Source: an uncultured Flavobacteriales bacterium (lineage in GTDB: Bacteria; Bacteroidota; Bacteroidia; Flavobacteriales_G; NORP312). Taken from it: DNA of 41,000 bases. Under the pieces are notes generated by a model. That model made no database searches. It had not been told where the DNA came from and saw nothing but the letters and a program-made list of their open reading frames with translations. This document shows, in pieces, positions 7,438 to 16,081 of this stretch. The stretch covers positions 1 through 41,000 of the forward strand of contig CAJQPE010000042.1 of assembly GCA_905480125.1 (NCBI GenBank). The letters are read 5' to 3'. The number at the start of each line of letters is the position of its first letter. Position 1 is the first letter of the stretch. Position numbers and translations under genes: made by a program.

Positions 7438-8721
7438 ATGCATGTAAATAACATACCTCTTGCCGAGCGGCTGCGACCTAATGATTTCAATAATTACATC
7501 GGACAAGAACATCTAGTAGGAAAAGATAGCGTTCTTAGAAAAGTAATTGATTCTGGGCATTTACCTTCCATAATTTTATGGGGGCCCCCAGGTGTCGGGA
7601 AAACAACATTAGCGAAAATAATTTCAGAAAAACTAGATCGACCTTTTTACACACTAAGTGCTATTAATTCAGGCGTAAAAGACGTTAGAGAAGTCATAGA
7701 AAGGGCAAAAAGTCAAGGATTTTTCGGAACCAATAACCCTATTTTATTCATCGATGAAATTCATAGATTTAGCAAATCCCAGCAGGATTCTTTACTAGGT
7801 GCTGTGGAGAACGGAACTATTACTCTGATCGGTGCTACAACTGAAAATCCATCGTTTGAAGTAATTTCAGCATTACTTTCAAGGTGTCAAGTCTATGTGC
7901 TTAAGTCACTAGAAAAAGAAGACCTTACCGCATTAATTGAGCTTGCCCTAAAAACAGATATTGATCTAAAAAAGAAGAAGGTAATACTTAAAGAAACCGA
8001 ATCACTGCTAAGAATATCTAACGGTGATGCAAGAAAACTATTGAACGCCCTAGAGCTAGTTATTAACGCGGTCGATAAAAAAACAGTTACGATTACTAAT
8101 GAATTGGTTTCAAGTACTATTCAAGCTAATATTGTTCGTTACGACAAAGATGGCGACCAACATTATGATATTATTTCTGCTTTTATCAAGTCAATTAGAG
8201 GAAGTGACCCCAACGCTGCAGTATATTGGCTAGCAAGAATGATTGAGGGTGGTGAAGATCCAAAATTTATTGCACGTAGACTTCTAATTCTTGCTTCTGA
8301 AGATATAGGAAATGCTAACCCCACAGCTCTCGTTATGGCAAATAACTGTTTCCAAGCAGTTAATGTTATTGGGTATCCTGAATGTAGAATTATATTGTCT
8401 CAAACTGTAATTTACTTATCAGTATCGGCTAAAAGCAACTCGAGTTATGAAGCTATAAATAGAGCTCAACAACTCGTAAAACAAACTGGGAACCTTTCTG
8501 TTCCATTAAATATTAGAAATGCTCCGACCTCCTTAATGAAGGATTTAAATCATGGCAAAGATTATAAATACGCCCATGCATATGAAGGAAATTTTACAGA
8601 AGAAGAATTTTTTCCAAATGAACTAGTTGGATCAAGGCTATACGAGCCAAATAAAAATCTTAGAGAAAATGAAATTAGAAAAAATTTAAAACAATGGTGG
8701 AAGTCTAAATATGACTATTAG
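7438..8721 (+). CDS. rarA: Replication-associated recombination protein A (RarA/MgsA), AAA+ ATPase
   Basis: The 427-residue AAA+ protein carries Walker A GPPGVGKT (residues 49-56), Walker B ILFIDEIHRF (101-110), sensor 1 GATTENPSFE, and the arginine-finger region LLSRCQVY. The C-terminal half holds the conserved RarA tetramerisation segment, including SIRGSDPNAAVYWLARM and ASEDIGNANP. RarA acts at stalled replication forks with SSB and the replisome. Length and motifs match the family throughout. The ATG lies 5 nt after the acyltransferase stop codon. The stop codon overlaps the end of the convergent membrane-protein gene by 4 nt, which leaves no room for a conventional terminator. Confidence 0.95.
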   Translation: MHVNNIPLAERLRPNDFNNYIGQEHLVGKDSVLRKVIDSGHLPSIILWGPPGVGKTTLAKIISEKLDRPFYTLSAINSGVKDVREVIERAKSQGFFGTNNPILFIDEIHRFSKSQQDSLLGAVENGTITLIGATTENPSFEVISALLSRCQVYVLKSLEKEDLTALIELALKTDIDLKKKKVILKETESLLRISNGDARKLLNALELVINAVDKKTVTITNELVSSTIQANIVRYDKDGDQHYDIISAFIKSIRGSDPNAAVYWLARMIEGGEDPKFIARRLLILASEDIGNANPTALVMANNCFQAVNVIGYPECRIILSQTVIYLSVSAKSNSSYEAINRAQQLVKQTGNLSVPLNIRNAPTSLMKDLNHGKDYKYAHAYEGNFTEEEFFPNELVGSRLYEPNKNLRENEIRKNLKQWWKSKYDY

Positions 8722-9140
8722 TCAATAATAATTTTTGCCATATCTTTATAAAGCTCATACATATATCCAGCGACCATACCACCAATACCAGTTTCTATTA
8801 TCTGCCACATAAAATCAATAGCAACATGACTCAGCTCATTTCCCTCAGTAAAAGAAATACCCAAAACAAAGGCAACTAAATAAAAGAAAAAACCTAATAC
8901 ACCTCCTAAAAAGCCTCCATTCGCATACTTTTTTGAAGAGAAATTTACTTTAGTTGCCAATACGGTAACAATAAATCCGATACATAGGTAAACAAAAGCT
9001 GCTAAACTATAGTATAACCAAAGTGGATACGTAACTTTATCAATATCATTAAGAAAGACTCCATGCCAAAGAAACGACAACAAAAACATTATCATAGAAG
9101 CTATAAACCATGAACCATAATATCGCTTTCTCCACTTCAT
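8718..9140 (-). CDS. Small four-helix membrane protein, DUF1761-like
   Basis: The 140-residue protein has a basic N-terminus (MKWRKRYYG) and four hydrophobic segments at roughly 10-30, 42-62, 75-95 and 108-130. Features such as the aromatic-Gly pair FLWHG in the first helix, Gly-rich packing in the third, and a short final helix resemble DUF1761-type proteins, but I cannot confirm the family. The function is unknown. The gene is convergent with rarA, overlapping by 4 nt, and divergent from the lipoprotein gene at 9231 across a short intergenic region. Confidence 0.7.
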   Translation of the reverse strand: MKWRKRYYGSWFIASMIMFLLSFLWHGVFLNDIDKVTYPLWLYYSLAAFVYLCIGFIVTVLATKVNFSSKKYANGGFLGGVLGFFFYLVAFVLGISFTEGNELSHVAIDFMWQIIETGIGGMVAGYMYELYKDMAKIIID

Positions 9141-9201
9141 TATTTCAACACAAAACCAAAGAATACATTAGTATTCAGGCAAAAATAAGGCTTTATTTTT
9201 A

Positions 9202-9209
9202 TAGTTTTG
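9202..9209 (+). promoter_or_regulatory. -7 promoter box TAGTTTTG
   Basis: This exact match to the Bacteroidota -7 consensus TAnnTTTG lies 21 nt before the TTG start at 9231 of the following lipoprotein. It overlaps the alternative TTG start at 9207, which argues against that start. No clear -33 TTG is present at the normal distance. Confidence 0.5.
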
Positions 9210-9230
9210 GAACAAAGAATTAAAATTAAA

Positions 9231-10847
9231 TTGTTAGCAAATAAACACATCCCCATTCTCACCTTTCTGTTGTTCTCTCTGAGTATTACTTCTTGCAAAA
9301 AAAGAGACCAAAATCCAAAATGGGATGCAGATGAATTAGTTCCATTAATTAAAACTTCTGTCAATCTTTACGATTTATCTAATTATGATGAACTTAACCC
9401 CGATTCTTCTGGAGCGCTACTTCTTACTTTCAGTAACTCTCTATTTAAGTATAGCTTAGATTCCCTTGTTAGTATACCTGACACTGGGTTATCTGAACGA
9501 ATAGATACATTAATCTTTGTTAGTTTTGCACCAGGTTTTTCTGTTGATCTTGCTCAAAACCAAGAGACTAAACTTAAAATCGGCAATACTGAATTAGTTG
9601 AGGCGATAATAAATTCAGGTAGTATTGATGTTTCAATCGAATCAACATTTAGTGAACCAACTATTGTTAGCTATGAATTATCCTCTGCAACCAAAAATGG
9701 TAGTAAGCTTCTAATTTCTGAATCTATTCCCGCAGGAAGTATATCAGGCCCTTCAGTTGTTTCTGCTTCCTATAATTTATCAAATTATTACCTAGACTTA
9801 AAAGGAGTAAATGGAAATAGCTACAACACAATAGTTGCTCAAATATCGGCGATGGTAGACCCCTTAGGAGACACTTTAGTCAGCCAATTGAATGACTATA
9901 TAGAGATTAGCTACACTTTTAATAATATTCAGCCCAAATATGCCAGAGGTTATTTTGGCAATGATTCATATAGCAACATGGGCGCAGAAGAATTTCATTT
10001 TCTATCAAACTTCACAGGGGGTGATATAGATATCGAATCATTAAATATGAATTTCGAAATAAAAAATGGGGCAGGTGTAGATCTTCAATTAGCTAGTAAT
10101 GATATTTCTATGAGTAATATAGAAACAGGCAGCACAAGTGTTTTAAACAGCACCGCACTTGCTAATTCGCTCAACATTGACCGGGCACAAGAAACTGGAG
10201 TCGCCGCACCACCAGTAATTGCTTCTTCCTACTCTATCGGGCTCGACATCAATAATTCTAATATAGATAAGCTTTTCGAAATTATTCCTAATCAAATTAA
10301 TTATGGTTTCGATTTACAAATAAATCCCTTTGGACATATATCTTCTCATAATGATTTCATATATAAGGACTTTGGCATTGAAGTGCTGCTAGATATGGAA
10401 ATTCCTATGTCAGTTGCCACAAATAAATTTACGCTGAGCGACACTATAGAGTTTGACATTGGAGAAAAAACAATAGACGACCGTTATCTCATTATAGACG
10501 GTTTTATTCACCTGTATGCAGACAACTGGTATCCATTTACTGCTGCTACGCAATTATACCTCCTTGACGAAAGTTATACCATATTTGACTCGATACTTGT
10601 TGAAAATTCAATTATTGAAGCAGGAATACTTGATGATAATAATATTGTTGTTTCCCCTATGCGATCAAAAATTAGTGGGGCAATAAATACATCAAAAATT
10701 GACGCACTATACAATGCAGAATTTATAAAGACCGATTTCACACTTTCAACGCCTGATTACCCAAATTATGTAACGGTTTATGATTATTACAAGATAGATA
10801 TGACACTTGTTGGAGATTTCAATTATGTCATCGATCCCAACAAATGA
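9231..10847 (+). CDS. Large lipoprotein of unknown function
   Basis: Starting at TTG 9231, the protein has a short polar N-region (LANKH), a hydrophobic core and the lipobox ITSC, followed by KKRDQ. An alternative TTG at 9207 would add eight residues but lies in the -7 box. The mature part (about 515 residues) is rich in Ser, Asn, Asp and Ile in alternating patterns that suggest beta-sandwich folds. I recognise no catalytic motif. After the lipid anchor, WDADELVPLIKTSVNLYDL resembles the beginning of other Bacteroidota lipoproteins of unknown function. The stop overlaps the start of the DUF5723-type barrel gene (ATGA), which implies translational coupling. A lipoprotein paired with an outer-membrane barrel suggests an envelope complex. 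Confidence 0.82.
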   Translation: MLANKHIPILTFLLFSLSITSCKKRDQNPKWDADELVPLIKTSVNLYDLSNYDELNPDSSGALLLTFSNSLFKYSLDSLVSIPDTGLSERIDTLIFVSFAPGFSVDLAQNQETKLKIGNTELVEAIINSGSIDVSIESTFSEPTIVSYELSSATKNGSKLLISESIPAGSISGPSVVSASYNLSNYYLDLKGVNGNSYNTIVAQISAMVDPLGDTLVSQLNDYIEISYTFNNIQPKYARGYFGNDSYSNMGAEEFHFLSNFTGGDIDIESLNMNFEIKNGAGVDLQLASNDISMSNIETGSTSVLNSTALANSLNIDRAQETGVAAPPVIASSYSIGLDINNSNIDKLFEIIPNQINYGFDLQINPFGHISSHNDFIYKDFGIEVLLDMEIPMSVATNKFTLSDTIEFDIGEKTIDDRYLIIDGFIHLYADNWYPFTAATQLYLLDESYTIFDSILVENSIIEAGILDDNNIVVSPMRSKISGAINTSKIDALYNAEFIKTDFTLSTPDYPNYVTVYDYYKIDMTLVGDFNYVIDPNK

Positions 10848-12106
10848 GGGTTCTAACTACAATATCAGCAGTAATTTTAGTATTTAATTTAGCACTAGGA
10901 CAAACTGCATTCACACTTCAAATTTATGATTCTGATTCTAGTAAATTTGTGACAGGTGCTTATGGCGAAATTCAATACAATTCGGCAGCCATCACTAACC
11001 TATTTGCAAAAGCATTCTACCAAGGCGAATATCTTACAAAGGAAATAAAAGAAAGTTCTATCAATAAGCTGGGAAATTTTAACCAACTTGGTTTGGATGC
11101 AAACTATGGTGCTTATTCTTCGATTAGGTTAAAAAGTTTCATGGGAAGAAATCCGTATAGACTCAATTGGTTCATGGGCTTATATAATCGAGCACATACT
11201 GACTTGTCTGTTCCTGAAAATTTATTCAGGTTAGTGTTCGAGGGCAACAAACAATTCACTGGCGAATCTATTGATATTAGCGGTTTCGACTTCAAACTAT
11301 TCAATTACCAGCAACTGCATACTGGGTTATACTTTGACAATGGACTTGGTCAAAAAATTGCGATAAGCGCATCATATCTTAATGGTAATAGATACCTCTC
11401 ATACTCAGTACCGCAGCTTAATTTTTTTACCAGTGATATTGGGGATCAAATAGCCATAGATTGGGATTTAACCTATCGACAAGCTAACCTCGAAAATGAA
11501 AGGTATTTACGCTCTAATGGATATGGATTCTCGACTGACTTAATGTATCAATTTAGCTATCATTCTGTTGAGAATTCTAATAATTATATGAAAATTGAGG
11601 TCAATGATTTAGGTTTTATCAACTGGTCATCAAAATCTCAATCTATTACTAGTTCTGATTCTTTATTATATGAAGGTTATTACATTAAAAACATTCAAGA
11701 AATACACGATTCATTAATTCAAGAAGTAAGTGTGGATAGCATTGTCGATTCCCATACCTATCTAAAAACAGATAAATTCACCACTTATCTACCAGCAAGA
11801 ATTTCTCTTGACATAAAGCAACAACATAACGAAAAGTTAGCTATAAATATAGGAATTAGCTATAGAATTAACGCTAACTACACACCATTATTATTTGTTG
11901 AAGAGCAATATAATATTACAAAAAAAATAATTGCATCTGGCAGATTAAGCTATGGGGGCTACACTAAACTTTCTTTTGGAATGAATGTTCGTGCCCAATT
12001 TAAATCAATAGGATTATTTGCAGGAACGAATAACCTTGAAGGCCTTATCCTTTCGAAATATTTTGGTGGATTCAGCGCTTTTGGTGGGATAAATTTTAGA
12101 CTTTAA
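10844..12106 (+). CDS. Outer-membrane beta-barrel protein, DUF5723-like
   Basis: The signal peptide (residues 1-19, ending ALGQ) is followed by a protein of about 400 residues made of amphipathic strands, with a final strand ending in GINFRL, which is compatible with BamA recognition. The pattern of a conserved beginning, a central variable loop (residues about 255-300, Ser- and Asp-rich) and C-terminal repeats of the type SYGGYTKLSFGMNV matches the DUF5723 group of Bacteroidota barrels; this is a recognition by eye. It overlaps the upstream lipoprotein by 4 nt and is followed after 1 nt by a T9SS-sorted protein. The function is unknown. Confidence 0.78.
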   Translation: MRVLTTISAVILVFNLALGQTAFTLQIYDSDSSKFVTGAYGEIQYNSAAITNLFAKAFYQGEYLTKEIKESSINKLGNFNQLGLDANYGAYSSIRLKSFMGRNPYRLNWFMGLYNRAHTDLSVPENLFRLVFEGNKQFTGESIDISGFDFKLFNYQQLHTGLYFDNGLGQKIAISASYLNGNRYLSYSVPQLNFFTSDIGDQIAIDWDLTYRQANLENERYLRSNGYGFSTDLMYQFSYHSVENSNNYMKIEVNDLGFINWSSKSQSITSSDSLLYEGYYIKNIQEIHDSLIQEVSVDSIVDSHTYLKTDKFTTYLPARISLDIKQQHNEKLAINIGISYRINANYTPLLFVEEQYNITKKIIASGRLSYGGYTKLSFGMNVRAQFKSIGLFAGTNNLEGLILSKYFGGFSAFGGINFRL

Positions 12107-12107
12107 A

Positions 12108-13592
12108 ATGAAAACAAAGTTATGCACGCTTTTAATGAGCACTATATTTATTGGAGCATTTAACATATGCGCTCAAGTAAATACGTTTAGACATGTTTTC
12201 GGAGGTGTTGGGGATGATTTCGGCCAGGATATTGAGCAAACTGCAGATGGTGGCTATGTTATTACAGGAGCAACAGGAAGCTTTGGTTACGGTCAATCTG
12301 ATGTATATCTCCTAAAAATTGATTCATTAGGAATTTACGAATGGTCGAAGTCTTATGGTGGATCTAATATTGATTGGGGTTATGATGTAGAAATAACTTC
12401 AGATGGAGGCTATGTTATTGCTGGATACACAAACAGCTTTGGATCTGGCGGTTATGATTTCTATCTTCTTAAAACAGATAGTATCGGAGATACATTATGG
12501 ACAAAAACATATGGTGGCTGGAACTGGGACCGATGTTTTTCTATGGACATTACCTCTGATAATGGATTTGTTCTTGTTGGAGAAACATACAGCTATGGAG
12601 CTGGAGAAACAGATTTCTGGATCGTAAAAACAGACGAATTTGGGGATACACTTTGGACCAAAACTTTTGGCGGCAGCTTAGAGGAAAGAGCTAATTCTAT
12701 ATTTGAAACTTATGATGGCAATCTAATAATATGTGGGAATTCAACAACCTACTCAGATGGAGGTGCAGATGGAATAATTCTAAAAATTGATAATTTAGGT
12801 AACACAGAATGGTTCTCTAATTACGGAGGGCCAGAAAATCAAAATTATAATAGTGTTATTCAATATTATGATACTACTGGTTATATCTGTTTTGGGACTA
12901 ATAACATTAGTTCTACACAGAGCAAAATGTACATGACTAAGTTTGATAATTTTGGCTCATTTGAATGGGATAAACAATATGGTAATGGCACAATTAATAC
13001 TGGGAGTGCCGTTAGTAATAGAGGCAGTGGTTCTATGGTAGTAGCAGGAACAAATGACAACAGCATTAATAGTATTGAAGTCCTTGTAACCAGTCCAACA
13101 GGTGGTTTTTGGGCTAACAATGCAAACATTGGCGGTGCCGATGCAGATGTAGGTAATGATATTATTGTAACATCAGATAATCATTTTGCTATCTTAGGAA
13201 ATACTAAAAGTTTTGGATTCGGCTATTCCGACATATTAGTTTACAAATCATCTAGTTCAATTGAGTCAGACTCATCAAACTACACAGCTCAACAAGACAC
13301 AAATACTGTTAACTATCCTATTCAGTTTAATGGTCATACCGAAAATAATTTAGACAAAAAAATAACCATTTACCCAATACCTAGCTCGAACAGTAAAGTT
13401 AATTTGTCTACAAAAAACATAACAATAATAGATGCTAAGTTATATAACCTTATAGGACAGCTAATTCCAAGTGTTTTACACATTAATAATAATCAAGCAA
13501 CAATAGAAAATCTATCTTTAGTAAAAGGGATATATCTCCTAGAACTTAACTTAGATAACCAAATCGTTTATCAACAAGTTGTTTTCGAGTAA
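12108..13592 (+). CDS. T9SS-sorted repeat protein
   Basis: The signal peptide (1-22, ending ICAQ) is followed by tandem repeats with the pattern DGGYVITGxTxSFGxGxxDxYLLKxDSxGxxxWxKxYGG. Such repeats form beta-propeller-like folds in Bacteroidota secreted proteins; the exact fold is inferred. The C-terminal 75 residues (from ITIYPIPSS) are a type A sorting domain ending in QQVVFE. The protein is therefore expected outside the outer membrane. No enzymatic motif is visible; adhesion or structural roles are most likely. The gene starts 1 nt after the upstream barrel stop and ends in TAATG with the next membrane-protein gene, so all four genes from 9231 to 14965 read as a single transcription unit. 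Confidence 0.88.
   Translation: MKTKLCTLLMSTIFIGAFNICAQVNTFRHVFGGVGDDFGQDIEQTADGGYVITGATGSFGYGQSDVYLLKIDSLGIYEWSKSYGGSNIDWGYDVEITSDGGYVIAGYTNSFGSGGYDFYLLKTDSIGDTLWTKTYGGWNWDRCFSMDITSDNGFVLVGETYSYGAGETDFWIVKTDEFGDTLWTKTFGGSLEERANSIFETYDGNLIICGNSTTYSDGGADGIILKIDNLGNTEWFSNYGGPENQNYNSVIQYYDTTGYICFGTNNISSTQSKMYMTKFDNFGSFEWDKQYGNGTINTGSAVSNRGSGSMVVAGTNDNSINSIEVLVTSPTGGFWANNANIGGADADVGNDIIVTSDNHFAILGNTKSFGFGYSDILVYKSSSSIESDSSNYTAQQDTNTVNYPIQFNGHTENNLDKKITIYPIPSSNSKVNLSTKNITIIDAKLYNLIGQLIPSVLHINNNQATIENLSLVKGIYLLELNLDNQIVYQQVVFE
12240..12863 (+). repeat. Tandem 156-bp (52-codon) coding repeats
   Basis: Four units begin at 12240, 12396, 12552 and 12708, each exactly 156 bp apart. They encode T(A/S)D-GG(Y/F)V...DFYLLKTDSxGDTLWTKTYGG and decay in similarity towards the last unit. 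A further degenerate unit starts near 12864 (YYDTTGYICFG). The constant period with protein-level rather than nucleotide-level conservation points to old duplication inside the gene. Confidence 0.8.
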
Positions 13593-14965
13593 TGAAATTT
13601 CTCATAAGGGCCTCACACTTAATATTCTTAATACTTTTTATTTTATCTCTAATATTCTACGCAGAAAGAGTTGCATTTATTGATTCAGCCTATCATATAT
13701 TTAAGTTAATAAATGCTGAATCTCTAACTTATGAAGCAGGAAGATATGGTGCTTTTCTTACAAAATGGCCAGTAGTTTTATTAGTTAATTTAGGCGCACC
13801 ATTAAAAGTGATATTATTAGTATTTTCAGGCTGGTTTATCCTATGGTATTACCTTATTTTTTTGATTATATCATATGTCCTAAAAAATAAAAAAATAGGA
13901 GTTGCTCTTGCGTTATCTCTAGTTACGGGTTATGGAAGCACGTTTTTCCATTGTGTTACAGAAACCCATCAAGCCTTGGTGTATAGCTTTTTATTTTATG
14001 CCTGGATTTCTTCAACTATAAAACTGAAAACCCTCCTTCGTATTGTTGGTGGACTTCTTTTAATTCTTCTTTCTTTTCTCACCCACCCCATATCACTTAT
14101 AGTCATTCTTACCTTGTTAGGTTTTTATCTTATACAGAATAAAAATTATTCAACATCAACAAGGTATATCTATCCAGTTTTTATAGCAGTTCTGGTTATT
14201 TTAAAGCTCTTATTAACAGAAGGAGAATCATATGAAGGCCATTTTTTTGATCTCAAAGATATCCTATCATCATTCCATGCAAGAATGTTTAATTGGATTT
14301 TCTACTTTAAAAATATTACTTTTTTATACCTTACTTCAACGCTAGCATTGATTTTATTAGCTTTTAACATGTACAAAAGAAAAACATTCGCTCATTTTTA
14401 TACTGTTTTTTCTTCAATTACGCTATTATTCCTTCTTATCCTGTTTTATAAAGGGGGAGCTAGCATAATGAAAGAGAGGGCATTACTTCCATTCTGTTCG
14501 ATTGTTATCTTTTTTCTAGTTGCGGTATTATCAAAAAAGACCCTAGACAAAAGCTATTCTAAAAGCTATTTCATTTTTAGCTCAGTAATTGGCTTAGCAG
14601 CCATTATATCGATGCGAATTGAACACGCCACCATACAAAACAAATACTTGTTTGCGTTTACTAATGAAATATTTAATTCTACAAAAAAGATTATTGTTCC
14701 ACTAAATGAAATTAATGACAATAAAAACACGATAACATGGGCCATTCCTTATGAAACATTGCTCCTTTCTGCTGCCAGCGGGAAAGAAAATTCAAAAACT
14801 ATATACCCTTTACGGGACCAAGAGTTGAATTCTATTAATCTAAATGATAACAATTTAGTACTTGGGGCTCCTTTTTATTTAAAACATAACGCCTCTCTAC
14901 TAAATAAAAACTACTTTATACTTGATCAATCAAGTTACATCAAGCTAAAATCATTTCCCAAATAG
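13592..14965 (+). CDS. Polytopic membrane protein, possibly GT-C-like
   Basis: The 457-residue protein has about ten hydrophobic segments and a soluble C-terminal part of about 90 residues. The first external loop holds an acidic pair in AFIDSAYHIF followed by YEAGRYGAFLTKWPVVL, which recalls the catalytic-loop Asp of GT-C glycosyltransferases, and a second loop has CVTETHQALVY. I do not recognise a named family, so the glycosyltransferase idea is only a hypothesis. The start ATG overlaps the T9SS gene stop (TAATG). The 3' end overlaps the convergent GT4 gene by 15 nt. A membrane-embedded sugar transferase would fit with modification of surface proteins from the same operon. Confidence 0.75.
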   Translation: MKFLIRASHLIFLILFILSLIFYAERVAFIDSAYHIFKLINAESLTYEAGRYGAFLTKWPVVLLVNLGAPLKVILLVFSGWFILWYYLIFLIISYVLKNKKIGVALALSLVTGYGSTFFHCVTETHQALVYSFLFYAWISSTIKLKTLLRIVGGLLLILLSFLTHPISLIVILTLLGFYLIQNKNYSTSTRYIYPVFIAVLVILKLLLTEGESYEGHFFDLKDILSSFHARMFNWIFYFKNITFLYLTSTLALILLAFNMYKRKTFAHFYTVFSSITLLFLLILFYKGGASIMKERALLPFCSIVIFFLVAVLSKKTLDKSYSKSYFIFSSVIGLAAIISMRIEHATIQNKYLFAFTNEIFNSTKKIIVPLNEINDNKNTITWAIPYETLLLSAASGKENSKTIYPLRDQELNSINLNDNNLVLGAPFYLKHNASLLNKNYFILDQSSYIKLKSFPK

Positions 14966-16069
14966 TATCCTCCCAATGTGTTCAGCTGTCTTATCCCAAC
15001 TAAATATTTGAGATTGAAAATTCCCCTTGTTAATTAAATTAGCTCTTAACTCTCCATCGGTTGCCATTTGGAGCATTGCCTTTTTTATCGACTCAACGGA
15101 ATTAGGATCTACCAGCAAAGCAGCATCCCCAGAAACCTCAGGCATCGAGCTTACATTTGATGTTATTACTGGAACTCCGCAATGCATTGCTTCGATTAAT
15201 GGTATGCCAAACCCCTCAAACAGTGAAACGTATGTAAGAGCAAGAGCTGATGCCATCACCTTAACCAAATCTTCTTGCGCCAACCTTCCTGTAAAAACAA
15301 CTTTTTCCTTGTTTTTCATCGATTTATAAATCGACTCCAAATTGGAATCAGACCACATTTTCTCTCCAACTATTAAAAGCTTCGTATTACAATCGGCCGA
15401 TTCGCAAAATAAATCGAACGCTTGCAACAATCGGCCAATATTCTTTCTCGGATTAATAGATCCAGCATATATGAAGTACTGAAAACCATTTGAATAAATA
15501 TCTCGAACAACTTGCTTCTCTGGATCAGATAGTTGAAGATAAAGCGCAGACATTCCATTATAAACAACATCTATTTTATTAGCATCAATTCCATACTGCT
15601 CTATGATATCCCTTTTTGAAAATTCAGAAACGGTTATTATGTTAGTAGCTTTTTGAGCGAATCTTGGAAAAAATCGATTATAATATTTTCTTTCCAAAAA
15701 CGGAATATGCTCTGGAAATTTGAGAAACGCCAAGTCATGAATAACCTGAACCTGACTGATATTCGTGCGCAATGATAAATAACCATCTAGCGAAAAAAAC
15801 ACATCCGCTTTATACTTTTTTAAAATTTTTGGCATCGAAAATTCAAACCATAAATAATAAAGAAAAACATGGCGAGCAGGCGGCCCAATAACTACTGGAG
15901 TAACATTGCTCGAAAAAATGAACTCTTCGCTGTATGCCCTATCAAAAATAAAAATGAACTCATGTTGTGGATGATTAACCGATAATCTTTTAAGTACCTC
16001 ATATGAAAACCACCCTATGCCTTCGAGTTTATCCTTAATTAGCAATCTGGTATTTACAGCAATTCTCAT
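14951..16069 (-). CDS. GT4-family glycosyltransferase
   Basis: The 372-residue protein has the GT-B layout. The N-terminal domain begins MRIAVNTRLL with a glycine-rich acceptor-side loop (LEGIGWFSYEV), followed by VIHDLAFLKFP and ITVSEFSKRDI. The C-terminal domain holds YAGSINPRKNIGRLLQAF and the retaining GT4 signature FEGFGIPLIEAMHCGVPVIT, whose two glutamates are the E-x7-E motif. It should move a sugar from an NDP-sugar onto an exopolysaccharide, lipid or protein acceptor in the cytoplasm; the sugar is unknown. It lies 12 nt downstream of the OmpA-type gene and is probably the last gene of the queE operon. Confidence 0.92.
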   Translation of the reverse strand: MRIAVNTRLLIKDKLEGIGWFSYEVLKRLSVNHPQHEFIFIFDRAYSEEFIFSSNVTPVVIGPPARHVFLYYLWFEFSMPKILKKYKADVFFSLDGYLSLRTNISQVQVIHDLAFLKFPEHIPFLERKYYNRFFPRFAQKATNIITVSEFSKRDIIEQYGIDANKIDVVYNGMSALYLQLSDPEKQVVRDIYSNGFQYFIYAGSINPRKNIGRLLQAFDLFCESADCNTKLLIVGEKMWSDSNLESIYKSMKNKEKVVFTGRLAQEDLVKVMASALALTYVSLFEGFGIPLIEAMHCGVPVITSNVSSMPEVSGDAALLVDPNSVESIKKAMLQMATDGELRANLINKGNFQSQIFSWDKTAEHIGRILFGK

Positions 16070-16081
16070 TCTTATTGAAAG

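Noticed and set aside
9140-9364. 74-codon minus-strand frame overlapping the lipoprotein start
   Set aside because: It overlaps the signal peptide of a convincing lipoprotein and a -7 box, and its translation shows no plausible domain.
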